Notes under the pieces: model-generated | Databases searched by the model: none | Told to the model about the DNA's origin: nothing | The model's input: only the letters and a program-made list of their open reading frames with translations | Source of the DNA: Hermodice carunculata | Lineage: Eukaryota; Annelida; Polychaeta; Eunicida; Amphinomidae | Direction: 5' to 3' | DNA: 64,000 nt | Assembly: GCA_964020975.1 (NCBI GenBank) | Contig: OZ026622.1 | Coordinates: 56,334,511-56,398,510 of the forward strand | Position numbers and translations under genes: made by a program | Shown here: positions 47,097-60,977 of the stretch, in pieces | How the letters are laid out: each line of letters opens with the position of its first letter | Position numbering within the stretch: the stretch's first letter is position 1

Positions 47097-48712
47097 TTGG
47101 ACACTAAAAAAGAAGCTTTAATACACAGCAAATCTGTCTGGGTGCCTTCAAAATGAGAACAGTTGAAATACTACACTTTGCCATTGGTCAACATAAGCTA
47201 ACTATTGTGTACATGTATTAGCTTAATTTGCATAAATTAAAATGCTTCAACTTTGGTTCATTGGATGTGGCCACATCACAACTTATAAACTGAAGTTTGA
47301 CTGACACCACTATCTATGGTAGTTTTGAAAAGCTAGATTTTTATTTTGTGTATTTGCCTAATTCGCATAAATTAAAATCCTACAACTTTGGTTCATGGTT
47401 CATTGGATGTGGCTATGTCACAAATCTACAAATTAAAGTTGAAATGGTACCTCTATGTATAATAGTTTTGAAGTTATTCAAGATTTAGATTTGTGTATTC
47501 ACCTAATTTGCACAAATTGCAATTTTGGTTCATTGGATGTGGCTATGTCACAAACCTTTAAATTGAAGTTGGAATGGCAACTGTATCTATAATACTTTTG
47601 AACCTATTCAAGGTTTAAATTTTGCATATTCACCTAATATGCATAAATTAAAATTGTAAAACTTTGGTTCATGGTTCACTGGATGCAGCTTTACAGCAAA
47701 CTTATCAATTGAAAGTTGGAATGGCACCTCTATCTATAATAGTTTTGAAGCTATTCAAGATTTTAATTTTGTGTATTTACCTAACTTGCATAATTAAAAT
47801 CCTACAAATTTGGCTTTTAGTTCATTGGATGCGGCTATGTCAAAAACCCACAAATTGAAGTTGGAATGGCATCTCCATGTATGATAGTTTTAAAGTTATT
47901 CAAGATTTAAATTTTGCATATTCACCTTATATCTATACATATTGAAATTGTACAACTTTGGTTCATTGTTCACTGGATACAAATATGTAACAGATTTATA
48001 AATTGAATTTGAAATCACACTTCTATCTATAATAGTTTTAACGTTATTCAAGATTTAAATTCTGTACATTCATCTAATCTGCATAAATCAAATTTTAACA
48101 ATTTTGTATCAGAATCATTCAATATGGCTTTGTCACAAACTGATAAATTGAAGTTGGAATGGAACCTTCATCTATAATAGTTTTGAAGCTATTCAAGATT
48201 TTAATTTTGCATATTCACCCGATTTGCAAAAATTAAAATCCTACAACTTTGGTTCATGGTTCATTGGATGCGGCTTTGCCACAAAACTATAAATTGAAGT
48301 TGGAATGACATCTCTATGTATAATAGTTTTGGAGATATTTCAACTTAAAAATTTTTCAATTTCCCTAATTAGCATAATTTAGAATTGTACAACTTTCATT
48401 TACAGTCCGTTATTTTGGCAGGTGTCACAAACCTAGACATACACATTGAAATTTTGTGTCTATCTGCAATAGATATGGAACTTTTAAAATTTTCATAGCT
48501 CCTAATTTGCATAATTTTAAACATTATGATTATTCCAAACGATATGCACAATTTCACTGACAGGTTAGTCACCATGGCAAGTTTGGTGGTGTTAGTGTCT
48601 GAGAAAACCTCCAGAAAAAATTTGGTGGTAAAGAAGAAAAAAAAAGAATTCTTGGAAAAACAAAATGTCTCGGTTTGCACCCAGCACTATAAAAACATAA
48701 TCAAACTTTAAC
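47097..48712 (+). mobile_element. Family C element, nine-module copy
   Basis: Head AAGAAGCTTTAATACACAGC then AAATCTGTCTGGGTGCC. About nine modules of roughly 145 bp follow, each with CTACAACTTTGGTTCATTGG, ATGCGGCTATGTCACAAAC, ATTGAAGTTGGAATGGCA and TAATAGTTTTGAAG. The tail is GTAAAGAAGAAAAAAAAAGA, ATGTCTCGG and GCACCCAGCAC near 48690. No coding capacity. Confidence 0.8.
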
Positions 48713-49555
48713 ATAGGTTTAATATGAAATACAGTGTTTCCAAAAGAGTAAAATTTCAAAAAAAAAAACCCAGGGCCTAAAATGCAAAAAATGAAAAGAC
48801 TCGGCAAGGGGTAAGACGGTGAAAAGTGCCTGAATGTGCAGCTTTTGCCTGAGTGGAGACTTTAGGATGGTCTGACCGGTTTCGTTCTGTCCGCACTCTT
48901 CAGAGACTGCCCAAAGCCTGTTGCGTTTATTTTTGACCTTAAATTTTGCGTGTCCATGTTATCCATAATTTGTACGTGGGATGACGTAAAACCATTGTGT
49001 TTTACATTGGAAAAGCCAACTGCCAAACTGGTCAGTTGGGTCAATGCTGGTCCACGTGCTATGATGTCCACGTGTTTATGTTTAGTAACACTCTGTTGTC
49101 AAGGAGACGTAATGTCTCTTTGCTAGTGTTCCCAATGGGTGTAAATTTCCTTACAGGGGGAGCATATGTTTAGTGTGTTAAACATAGGACTAAAGTGTTT
49201 GAGGGTCAAGGTAAAATTTGTTTGTGGTGCATGAATATTCATGCACCTGACTGGAAAAAAACTATTCCATTTGAATAAACTGAATTAGAAATCTTTTGGC
49301 CACAGAAACTTGATCTGTGCTGTTTAAAGCTTGCAAACAAACAATATCAATGGGTGATAGGCACGGGAACTATAAATTTAGCATAATACAAGGCAAAGGT
49401 GCCTATTTGCCCATGACATTCAGGCATAAAGGTTCCATGGTGCACAACTGGTGGATCCAGTGGTGCTCTTTAGCCAGTCGAAAAGTTTGGGGTTTTTTTG
49501 TTTTTGTTTTTGTTTTTTCCAATTTTTGGGGTGTTGGGATGTGGCACAGGATTTC
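48713..49555. other. No recognisable element
   Basis: Slightly richer in GC near 48830-49100, with CACGTG (49051 and 49069) and ACGTAA words, but no exon or element identified. Confidence 0.4.
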
Positions 49556-49750
49556 GACTTCTAGGTCGAGTCCAGTGTCATCCTGTCAGGCAAAATGTCT
49601 GCCCAATAGTTGATTCATCTCCCTTGTGGAGCGGACGGGAAGTCTGGCCTACATATTGTTTGTGGCACTTGCCACAGGTCAAGAGGCAGACAAGGTTATT
49701 GCGTCTACATGTTCCACCTTGGGGTGTACTATAAGTACAACCATTCTGCG
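49555..49750 (-). mobile_element. Penelope-like retroelement fragment, GIY-YIG region
   Basis: Minus-strand reading is CRRNNLVCLLTCGKCHKQYV then GQTSRPLHKGDES. The block N.V..LTC.KC.KQYVGQT is the start of the GIY-YIG endonuclease that ends Penelope-like elements (it also occurs in some other retroelements). A short, old, inactive fragment. Confidence 0.65.
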
Positions 49751-49759
49751 TGCTGGCTA

Positions 49760-52550
49760 TTTGCTATACCACTATTGTCTATCCTTTTTATCTATAAAAA
49801 AAAAAGAAAAAATACATGAATAAAATGCAAACAATATGATAATTTGTGCACATGAAAACAAGTACATTGACAGCCGAAATAGATCACTTCACCAAGCTGA
49901 AACAGATTACATGTATTTGCTGTCTTTTGTTCACTTGCAAGTTGATTCCACGAGAAATTGATTACAGCTAATTTTCATGTTGGTGTCAATGGCATTTGCT
50001 GTTTGTAGTATCATCTGAAAACAATTTATCTCAGCAGTCATGTAAGTAGCTCAAAGTGGTTGGTGAAATAACGACTCAAAAATTTTGATCAAAAAATAAT
50101 TATTAAATTAATGTACTTTCATTTAACTGGTAAAATATCATTCAGATATGACCTTCCAGTTTCCCACACATATGTGCCATACGACTTCCAGTTTATGCCA
50201 TGAGATAATGTGTACAATTAAAGTAAGCTATTTTTATTTCACCAGGTCAAGTGACCTGGCAAAATACTAAATTCACTCGAGTTTGAAAAAATGAAATTGT
50301 AGGAGCAACTTGCCCTACATAAGGTTTATCTTCTTATCTTGCTATACTCTAATTCTATACTCACATATTACCATGTCCGCCGATCCCAGCTTTAAGTTTC
50401 ACTTACATATGTGCCTCTTTTGCATGTTTATTGCTGTCAATTTTTTTAATTTTGTGATTCCACACTTTGACATCAGTGCAATCTTTTCCCAATCATCACC
50501 CATCCATTCTGCTAAACCTGGGAAACCAGAGCCCACCGATCCCCTCATCGGTGTTATCCCATGCTCTCTACCCATAAAATATGTTTTAGTAAATGTGTGT
50601 ATAAGTATAACTATTTTTTCCTTTCATATACACGTTTACTTGCTTTGTTATTATTTGCCTCGGGTGCTATCTCCATTGTCACCCATTGCATTGTTTGACA
50701 TTGCCACCAGTTCTACATTTACAAGACAATTCACTGGTTTCTTTTGCTATCTTTTGGTAAATGTATACTACATGTTTTAATATACATTCATTTATAACTT
50801 TCTTCAAGACACTTCATTTCCAATTCATATTTATTGCAATTGTGTTTTTACTGTTGAAAATCTCACAACATTACACATTTGAAATTACAATGTATTGACA
50901 TCGTATGCACATGCACTGAAACCACTAGTCTGTTTCCATCACTATGATGCTTCCTGGGCCCAATTTTTTTCACCCTAGATGGCACTATTATTCCTGATGT
51001 ATGGCTTGGCTTTGGTCCCTTGCAGACTGATGCAATGAAGTATTGCACTGGCAGTTTCTGGGGTTTATAATCTGTTGCTCCTGTCGCACCATGGTTTCAC
51101 GTTACAAATACGAGATTCCAGCATACATGTATTATATTTTCTTTCCCTTTGCAATACATGTGTACCATGAAATAAATCTGGTTAACTCACACTCGGATAT
51201 AAATCTAGTAGGCAGCCCCATGCATTTTGTGATTCCATTTTCACTGATTTACTTTTTGAGTCTCTAAAATGAGAGAACTGCATCGTAACCCTGTTAGAAG
51301 TGGAAAATATGCAATACTGATGTACATATAGATGTACATGACTGTCGTATGCACTACACTGGCCTAAATTTTCTCTCTTTTAGTAGGCCGTGTATGTAGA
51401 TAATCTGGGTGGGGGAGATCATGTTTTGACAAAAAATATTTGCTCTCAGTTACATTTCACTAAGGAGATAAGTTTCATCCCTGTCGCGATTCACATGGAA
51501 TAATTTTAGCTGATTCAATAATCACATGAAATAAAATTGTAGTGAATCCCTAATCCCGACCAATAAAAAAGCTCAATTATGCGTTATGGAAATAACACTT
51601 CACCCCCTCAAAAACTTGATGGGTATATCAGACACTTATTGTGACTCACAGGACAATGAAAGTATAATTTCTGCCAATGTTATCCATCCAAGACCCCAAA
51701 TCCCCCCCCCCCCCCGACCATACATATTTTCTGGACAATCAACATGACGACAGATTTTGTAGAACTTTTGGCTGTTTGGGCGTGGGGGGGGGGGGGGGGG
51801 GCAGGTCTCAGGAAATAATTTCATAATTCCCCAGTTCCCAGCAATTTTACATTTCCCATGTACTAGTAAATAAGAATTCAATTTCCCAAATGCCAGGAAC
51901 TAAAAATGACCCTTTCCCAATTCTTAGGAAATAAAAGCAGCATTTCCCAATTCCCAGGAAATACTTCAATGAATTCCCAGTTATTTTTCATTTCCCATTT
52001 CCAAGTAAATAACATTTAAGTTTCCTAATTTCCATTAAATAAATAAGCCCTTTGCCAGTGCTCCCCATCTTAAAAGGTCACAGGAGTTACAAAAAATCCC
52101 AAGGAAAATCTCATGATGCCTATACCCCAGGGACTCAACTGTTCAGCCAAAAGTTACCTACAAATTAAAACCTTTGTTTTTTCAAGGCTGGAAAACCTGT
52201 ATAATGTCCAAGATAGTGTAACTTTACAGGATTAAACTGACATAGCTGTACATGAGCCTATTTATGAAAGTAACGGGCCAGCCATCCCTGTAAAATAGGA
52301 TCCTTATACCAATCAGGGAAGCGCAATAGACAGGTCCCAGCATCAACTCAATGTAATAAATGAGCTTATCCTCCTTTATTTCTTCCTTCCTTCCATCTCT
52401 CTCTATATCTCCTTCCTCTCTGAGTATTTAATTCATGAAGGCTTTTGTCATTTGAAAATAAAAAAAGGTTTGCTATTTACTTGAAATAATTTGGCTTATC
52501 AACAAATTACAGAAATTAAAGAAACGGCAAACCACCATTTACGGCCAATG
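49760..52550. other. Mostly unassigned; poly-C/G runs and a CCCAATT-type array
   Basis: No exon recognised. A C-run at 51703-51716 and a G-run at 51784-51800. From about 51805 to 52045 there is a degenerate tandem run of TTTCCCAATTCCCAGGAAAT words, 20-40 bp apart. A plus-strand frame at 50310-50780 is hydrophobic and T-rich; I could not link it to any family and do not call it. Confidence 0.4.
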
Positions 52551-52554
52551 GAAA

Positions 52555-53300
52555 TGACCTTTGACCTTGAGATGACCTCTACCTGAAGTGGTCCTTGACC
52601 TTTAAAATGATATTTTGACCTAAAATTGGCCTTTGGCCTTGACATGACCTTTGACCTTGACATTTGGGATGACCTTTGCCTTGCCATGATCGAACTCCTA
52701 TACACTCGTAACCACATCTACTATGGTATAGAAGATATTGAAGATTTAAAACTTTAATTAGCCGTCATTTGCATTATTTTGAAAAGCATGACCTCTCATT
52801 ATAAAAAGACAAGACCTCATCCATAGAAGTATAATTGAGCCAAGTTTGGAGTTTCTACTTTTCCAATGAAATGTCGGACAAATTTGCCTGTAAAGAAAGA
52901 AGACAGAAAGAACGAAAGAAAGAAAGAAAGAAAGAAAGAAAGAAGACAGAAAGAAAGACAGAAAGAAAGAATTCCAAGAAAAACAATATGTCTGTGTGCC
53001 AACACAGACATAATGACAACAGCTGTTGGATGTACATGTCAGGCAGTTTCAAATGAAATGTCGGACAAATTTGCCTGTAAAGAAGAAAGAAAGAAAGAAT
53101 TCCTAGAAAAACAATATGTCTCTGTTGGCACACAGACATAATGACAACAGCTGTTGGATGTACATGTCAGGCAGTTTCAAATGAAATGTCGGACAAATTT
53201 GCCTGTAAAGAAGAAAGAAAGAAAGAATTCCTAGAAAAACAACATGTCTATGTTGGCACACAGACATAACGACAACAGCTGTTGGATGTACATGTCAGGC
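52555..53300 (+). mobile_element. Family C tail, with end amplified
   Basis: TGACCTTGA-rich lead, then AAAAGCATGACCTCTCATTA, GCCAAGTTTGGAGTTTCTAC, CAAATTTGCCTGTAAAGAAA, a (GAAA)n tract and terminal hairpin ATGTCTGTGTG...CACAGACAT. After it, a unit of about 125-135 bp (GACAACAGCTGTTGGATGTA ... CACAGACATAA) is repeated almost three times. Confidence 0.75.
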
Positions 53301-53437
53301 AGTTTGTTTGCATCTAGCATTGAGAGTTTGTGACAATAACCACTTGGCCTGAAGGTATAGCTTGTGTGCACATCACAGCAACTGCCCAGCTTAATCTACA
53401 AGCAGTGATCAGAATTCGCCAGTACTGCATTGTAGAC

Positions 53438-54465
53438 TTGAAAAGAAGGTTTGTTTCAAAAATCAAATCTGTTCATGTGTCTACAAAGGAAAGTTCTTGC
53501 CTTTTACATTCAAATTGAAATTGGAAAAGCTGCATGAGAGAAAACTTAAAATTTAAGAAAACACTGTAGCAATATAAGGCTCTTGGCATGAACAAATCTG
53601 CAGTTAAAAAGGAAATGCCAGACAGAAAGAATACTTGATAAAACAGAATTTCACCTTTCAGCAGGCTACCAAGAGTTGGTCATGTAGCAAGAAGCTGTAA
53701 AGGTAGTTCTAGTACAATCTTTTTTTGCGATTCTGATTCATTTCTGGGTCACTGTAGACACAACAGCTGATGACAAGATGGTCACCATATATGGCAGCAT
53801 GAAAGTTTTAAGTCTGACATGGGCGTAAACAACAAATCCTAGTGAGTGACATACATTTATATGTAATTGATGCTGATGATAAATCATGGCCTGTTGTTTA
53901 TTTGGTCCATCATAAATGTGTACAAGTCTGCTATTCTTGCTCCTAATTTGCATTATTAAGCTTCACTTACAGGGTTACACACTCCACAGAGATTCTGGCT
54001 GTTGAGGCATCTGAGAACTTAGCACTGATGATGGACAAACCTAGGATGTGAAGTCAGAATGGCACATCTAGAGTAGTTTTCAAGATAGAGACATTAAACA
54101 TTTAAACTTTCAAAGTCCCCCAACAGGTATAAATCTAAATTCTACAAATTTTGTTGGTGGTTCACTGGATGCACCTGCAGCACAATATGAATTGAGGTAG
54201 GAATGACACCTCTACCAATAACAATTTTCAAGATATTCAAGGTTTAAGTTTTCAAATGGCCCTAATGTGCATATACATTTCAAAACTGTCACCCCTGTTC
54301 ATACAAAAGCCAGACTTTATGTATGCAAGTGTAATAATGTCAAGTTTGGAGTTTCTGAGTATAATAGTCTTCAAATACAATGTCAGACAAATTTGCTCAG
54401 AAAGGAAGCAAGCAAGAGAAAAGGAATGAATGAATGAATGATAGACAGAACAGAATCCACAGAAA
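53438..54465 (+). mobile_element. Family C element, copy next to family B
   Basis: Head GAAGGTTTGTTTCAAAAATC then AAATCTGTTCATGTG. Modules with GAATGGCACATCTAGAGTAG and GAATGACACCTCTACCAATA. Tail GTCAAGTTTGGAGTTTCTGA, CAGACAAATTTGCTCAGAAA, and an AATGAATGAATG tract in place of GAAA. The next base is the first C of CAAGAGG. Confidence 0.68.
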
Positions 54466-56757
54466 CAAGAGGCCCATGGGCCAAATGTTCTGCTGACCAC
54501 CATCACCAAAAAAATAATTTCCTGAAATGCATTCCCTCCACGACCTTGAAAAATTAATCAAGGTCATCCATATTATGCTACATCAAACTTTCACATGATA
54601 CACATTTGTGGTACATTTGGGATCATTCACCTCATTCTTTACCAAGATATTGAATTAAAAGTCCTTTTCTTAAGTGTTTAATAACCTTGAAAATTAGGTC
54701 AAGGTCACATAATCATTCAGGCAAGGTGACCCCCAAAGTAGGTCACCAAGTACAGTTTTATGTACAATGTACTCAAGTGCAATTTTGATTCTTGAGGCTC
54801 AATTCTCTTTGCCACTGATACCCACCGACAACCTGCAATTATAAAATTGCCTCTTCTAACCTTACAGGTCTGGTGACCTAACAAAATTAGGTCAAGATCA
54901 CTGATCTTTTACGACATATTAACATTGGACATGATCTATATATCCTACAAATTTAGCATGTCTTATTCAATTATTTTTCAGGATATGGATTTTTATATCT
55001 TTCACCACATTTTTACTCATAATTTCTGTCAAATTGTAGGTGATGCCACTAGTATCATCTGCAATCAAGATTTTGACCTCTTCCACCATTCCCACTATAT
55101 TTCATGGAGATCCATGAAAATTAAGGACACTGGATTGGTCACAAGAATTTTCACATTTTGACCCATATATGACATAATATTATAGGTGGCGCCATCAACA
55201 TTGACGTGGGGTGCAGAGCATTCACAAGATGACCCCCATATTCCAACTGGCCATTTGACTTTGACATTCAACTCTGATGAAAAAGTTGCATTCATAATGT
55301 GTGCCCCATATCCAGCTTTCCATACATGGTCTGGTTGTTCAAACTTGGTAATCATTTTCGGAGTTATTGAAGAAAAACAAAAAAACACGAAAAGTGCCAA
55401 AGTCATAATCATTGGGTCAAGGTGACCCAAAAAGTAGGTTATCGAGTACAGTTTTATGTACAATGTACCAAAGTGCAATTTCAATTTGGAGGCTCAATTC
55501 TCATATATTGAAGAAAAACAACAAACTAGGACATGTGCCAAAGTTATGATCATTCGGTCAAGGTGACCCAAAAAGTAGGTCATCAAGTACATTTCTATGT
55601 ACAAATCTATAATGTACAGTGTACTTAAGTGCAATATGATCTGGAGGCTCAATTCTCTTTGCCATTGATGTCCAAGCTATACCTTCACATTGCAAAATCA
55701 CCCCTTTTAACTTTACAGGACTGAACCCTCACAACAATATGTCAAGGTCACTGATATTATATAATACACTAGCATTGGATATGGTTCATACATCCTATAA
55801 ATTTGGCAAGTCTTATAGTGTACTTTAAATTGCTTAATTTTGGCGTGTATAATTTTTCACAGTTTTTGTATTTTTGACATTTCACTGTTTTGGACATAAT
55901 TCCTATTCAAACAATGTTAAAATACTCTTTCACTGTGCTTTTATTTTCACGGTTTTGTGCCATCAGCAAAATAAGAGAGAATAAGAGTACAATGAAATTA
56001 AAGCAATTTTCAGCATGTGCATGAAATGCATGAATGAACATGAAGAACAATAGAAAGTCCCGCAAACTTTGATAAATTTGAATAAAATATATATTCCGCC
56101 ATTCACTGAGCATTTCAGAATTTAAGTATGTAAAGCACTAAAGGTGACTGAAAAACTTACTTTTCAGCATTTTTCATACACAGTGTATCCCTACTTTCTG
56201 TGGGCAGTTTTTACAGAAAATGTACATCTTCCTAGTGTATTTCCTTATAAAATACCTACACCCTTGCAGGACATCCGACAAGATCACTGGGGCATGACTT
56301 GTGTATTCAGTTATTAAGAGGCCAATTAAGCCACTGTTGTTGTATATTCGCATATGGTTTATTCAAATATGTTTTGAGAGGTGCAATTTTATATCTTTCA
56401 ACACATTTTGGCTCATGATTTTCATCAAATTATAGATGGTGCTTATAATAAGTAACTGACATTTTGACTTTGCCCACATATCCCACTAAATTTCATGAAG
56501 ATCTATTAAATACTGAGGATGCTAGCATGATCACAAGGTTTTCATATTTTGACTGATATATTACATAATGCTGTAGGTGGCACCACCAATATCGAACTCG
56601 ACCTACATTTTTATACACTTGGTAAGCCCTGAAAGTTACATGCGGGCTATCTTGACAACTGTGGACTGTATTGTGTTCACAAGCAAAAGTTTTTGGATGG
56701 GAGGATGGACAGACATGAGTGATGCTATGAGCTCTGCCACCTATGGTCAGCAGAGCT
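54466..56757 (+). mobile_element. Family B CAAGAGG-type element, full copy
   Basis: Head CAAGAGGCCCATGGGCC then TGTTCTGCTGACC; tail AGCTCTGCCACCTATGGTCA then GCAGAGCT. Interior: three partial repeats of GTCAAGGTGACCCAAAAAGT and AGTACAGTTTTATGTACAAT (about 54720, 55415 and 55557). No coding. This copy shows the uninterrupted sequence at the DIRS-like insertion site of 17434-22545. Confidence 0.82.
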
Positions 56758-56777
56758 AAAAATGCCTTGCTGTCAAA

Positions 56778-57246
56778 CAAGAGGGCTGTGTGAACACATT
56801 GTGCTCAGCTGACCTAAGCTTGTTCACAAAATCAAAGATGCAACTAAACTGACCTGTGTTGAGCTTTAGCCGAGTGCATATGACACTTAGAAGTATTTGT
56901 AATATTTGCCTAAGGAAAAGACCACTAAAACATAAATCTTACTGGAGCACGAGAAGAGTATTTAAACAGAACTTTAAACATTGGGAGATTGCGGTTTCAG
57001 AGAAGATGATTTTTTAAGATTTGCCCTCCCCCCAACACAAAGAAAAAAATCATAAAAAATAAAAAAATTACTGGAGTGTGACCATTTGAACACACCTGGT
57101 AGAGGACCACCCAAGGTACATTCCCAATAAGTTTGAAGAGAATTTGGCTACTGGTTTTGGAGAAGAAGTTAAAAATGTGAATTGTGGCAGGACGACAGAT
57201 GACAGCACCTCCTAAAAGCTCAGCTGACTAACAGGTCAGCTGAGCT
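56778..57246 (+). mobile_element. Family A CAAGAGG-type element, internally deleted
   Basis: Head CAAGAGGGCTGTGTGAAC then TGCTCAGCTGACC; tail AGCTCAGCTGAC-TAACAG-GTCAGCTGAGCT. Only one partial interior unit (CATTTGAACACACCTGGTAG, AAGTTTGAAGAGAATTTGGC). Confidence 0.8.
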
Positions 57247-57853
57247 TAAAAGGCCAACTAGGTGCCAACTTCCTGGTCAGTTTTTAGATATGACTTAAAT
57301 CTACAATGAATCTATCAAACAAAACAACCCAAGTAAAAATAGTTTTGAAATTTGTAAGTATTGAAATCTAAGCCAAAGATGCTTATGTAAATCTGGGGGA
57401 AAATATTACTGGTTCTGTAGTTGCAACATACATGTAAACAGAGGTCAGTTGATCCATTCTTAATGTCTATATCTTAAATTATGCAACTCTTTCATGTTAC
57501 ATATATATTAAAGTACTTGAGAAAAATGACACAATTACACTTGCAACAAATGTTTATTATGCTATTTACAATAAAGTGCACATAATAAAATGGACAGTAC
57601 AATAAGCAAATCCTAACAAACACTCTCTTCACCAAAAAGACACCATAAACATGAAACTACAGAAGTCAGATGGGTCAGTTCTTATATAAAAAATCCTGTC
57701 TCCAGACTTCATATATTTGACCCAAATACGGGTCAGCCTAGCAGCAGACATTTAACTGCACCAGCCAATTTGGTTGAAGCAGTTCTAAGGTCTGTGCCCA
57801 ATGTCTTAGTCAATACCACATTAGTAAAATTTGTCTTTCCCATATCCTTAATA

Positions 57854-58018
57854 CAGTAGTCCCCCTTTTATAAGGCCATCACACATGCAGCCCAAGACGT
57901 CCTTGTTCCGGGCCTGGTGTCTATAGAGGGGGGCAATATAATGGGTATAGGTATAAATGTATGCATATAAATGTTGGTCTTTCAAGAAGGATGCCCTCTG
58001 GTGGCAAGGAGGACCACT
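57854..58018. mobile_element. pogo-like MITE bordering a family C element
   Basis: CAGTAGTCCCCCTTTTATAA at the left after TA; an inverse end (TTAATAAGAGGGGGACCACTG) reappears at 58978-58998, beyond the family C element. The nearer right end (GAGGACCACTT) is weaker. Confidence 0.6.
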
Positions 58019-58020
58019 TT

Positions 58021-58980
<960 letters not shown>

Positions 58981-59001
58981 AATAAGAGGGGGACCACTGT
59001 A

Positions 59002-60660
59002 ATTCTAAATAATCAAAGTTCATACATATGGCAATATGTGTTTTGATAGTACAATAAATTGTGACAAAACCTGCCCAATTTGGCTACAAGTTACAAAATA
59101 ATATTAGCCTAATCACACCTTTTATAGCCACTAACTATTTTGCTAATGCATAGCAATAGTCCAGACTTGCATGCTGCCTTCCCACAAACATTATATCTAT
59201 GAACCTGTGACAAGAAAAGGTATTTGCAATGTTTCATCCCTATACTTTTATAAGTTTTAGAATGTTCTCTGATATTTTAGTTGGCTTGCAAAGTAGTACC
59301 ACTCAGCCCACATATACTTTTCACACTGTTAGGAGTATCATTCATTCTCCATTCTGTGTTCATAAGTTCGCGTGTTTTACTTGACCTGTATTTTAACTGC
59401 TTTGAAACCTCAACTTAATTCACCCTTAAGTTGTGTCATCCAAAATAGTTATGCCTATTCATCAGCATACCTGGGCCATCATGTACACAAGTTATGGTGC
59501 TTATCATGTAAGTCGATGAAAAGCAAATTATCCTGATGATATTAAGCCACCAATATGAGCTGAATTTCAGTCACAACCTTTTTCCCTCCCTGGTGTATGC
59601 CAAAGTGTTTGGAAGAATACTTACATACATTAATAGTGTTTAAAAAAAATGGCACTCATTACAATCAGACTGAGTTGACATTTGGATCCTGAGTTTCTGC
59701 AATCAATGGTACTTGGGTCTGTTCCCATTCATTTCAGCACATGAGAGGATTTCATGTGATTATGTTTACCATCTTCCTCCCAATAAAAGCCCCTTCTCTA
59801 ATACAGACCTCCCCTACCCCCTCGGAATCTAATTGATGGAGAATCAGGAGAAAAAAAATCTACATTTGAAGATCTTTTCCACATTTTTGCTGTAATATTG
59901 ACAGATGGTTCTGAATTGAAGGCTTCATACAGGGTAATTTTGTATGCACCCAAAGTACTTATGAAGAGGAATACAGTGATTTCCCAATGTGACAACACAT
60001 TACCAGTCTGCTGCTCATGCCCCCAATACAGGACAGTCATATTAACTGCAGTGCTGGTTTGGCCCATATCACTCAACAAGAAATGACCTGCATGTATGGC
60101 CAGATCCCTTCATCAAAGAGGCCAAAATTTGTTGCTCTCAGTTTTTCTTTTATTATCCATTTTATTTTTTTATTTGCTTATTTTTTAATGTGTTAACATT
60201 GTGAAAATTTACTTGTTAACAGATGGTGGGATTATTCCACTTTTTCCTGGAATTTGTATTCTCAATCGCCTTTATTTAACCCAAAATTACAGAACAGGTC
60301 ATTTCCCCATTCACCTGGGTAAACCCCCGTAACAACATGATCATAAGACTGAGAATCCAATAGTCACAACAGCAGCAACACTCTTTGCAATCCATATGCA
60401 TGTCTTTCTAAAAATATGTATACATACGTATTTTTTTATTATTATACATTATGTGATCATAACATGCATTTATCAAAATCATCATCACCATTTAATTTGG
60501 TTGAGAGACCATTTTCTTCCACATGCAATACCTGTACATGTTTACACGCAGCTGGATGTACATGGTGATCTGCTTCAATGTTACTGCACTTTTCCATTAT
60601 ATTACAAAATATGTTTTGAACAAGAACTGCATGTTAACCATACAAAAATAGCATGCTCTG
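59002..60660. other. Intergenic or intronic stretch, nothing recognised
   Basis: Downstream of the SLC26 gene. A minus frame at 59798-60079 has no family I recognise. Confidence 0.4.
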
Positions 60661-60669
60661 CATCAACTG

Positions 60670-60735
60670 GTTTTCTTGGCATGGGCTGCTTGCTTAGCCA
60701 ATGAAAGTTGTTGACTCAGTTTTATTCTAACAAGG
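60670..60735. mobile_element. TTAA-type MITE core remnant
   Basis: TTTTCTTGGCATGGGCTGCT and AAAGTTGTTGACTCAGTTTT match the hairpin shoulder of 25706-25935. It includes or borders the AATAAA of the SLC26 gene. Confidence 0.6.
60721..60726 (-). promoter_or_regulatory. AATAAA poly(A) signal of the SLC26 gene
   Basis: AATAAA on the minus strand, about 252 bases beyond the SLC26 stop codon and past the 36-bp repeats. It sits at the edge of a TTAA-MITE remnant (60670-60735), which may have supplied it. This would make the 3' UTR about 270-280 bases. No cleavage-site evidence is available. Confidence 0.5.
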
Positions 60736-60749
60736 AATCTGTTATCATG

Positions 60750-60967
60750 TTAACAGGTACATGTATGTACAAGACCTGGAATGGGTTAACAGGTACATGG
60801 ACGTACAGGACCATAAATGGGTTAACATATTAACAGGTCCATGTATGTACAGTGCCTGGAATGGGTTAACAGGCACATGTATGTACAGGATCAGGAATGG
60901 GTTAACAGGTATATGTATGTACAGGACCAGGAATGGGTCAACATGTTAACAGGTACATGTACCTACA
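60750..60967 (-). repeat. 36-bp minisatellite in SLC26 3' UTR with Pumilio-type sites
   Basis: About six units of 36 bp (one is 44), plus-strand consensus GGTACATGTATGTACAGGAC followed by an AATGGGTTAACA-like stretch. On the sense (minus) strand, four units contain a perfect UGUACAUA, the Pumilio response element consensus, at 60764-60771, 60844-60851, 60880-60887 and 60916-60923; the other units have lost it. The array ends about 10 bases after the stop codon. The 36-bp period keeps a plus-strand frame open, which I regard as a by-product. Confidence 0.85.
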
Positions 60968-60977
60968 GGACTTTCAC

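Noticed and set aside
50310-50780. Plus frame of 156 codons, hydrophobic
   Set aside because: Composition follows the local T-richness; no family, no neighbouring exon.
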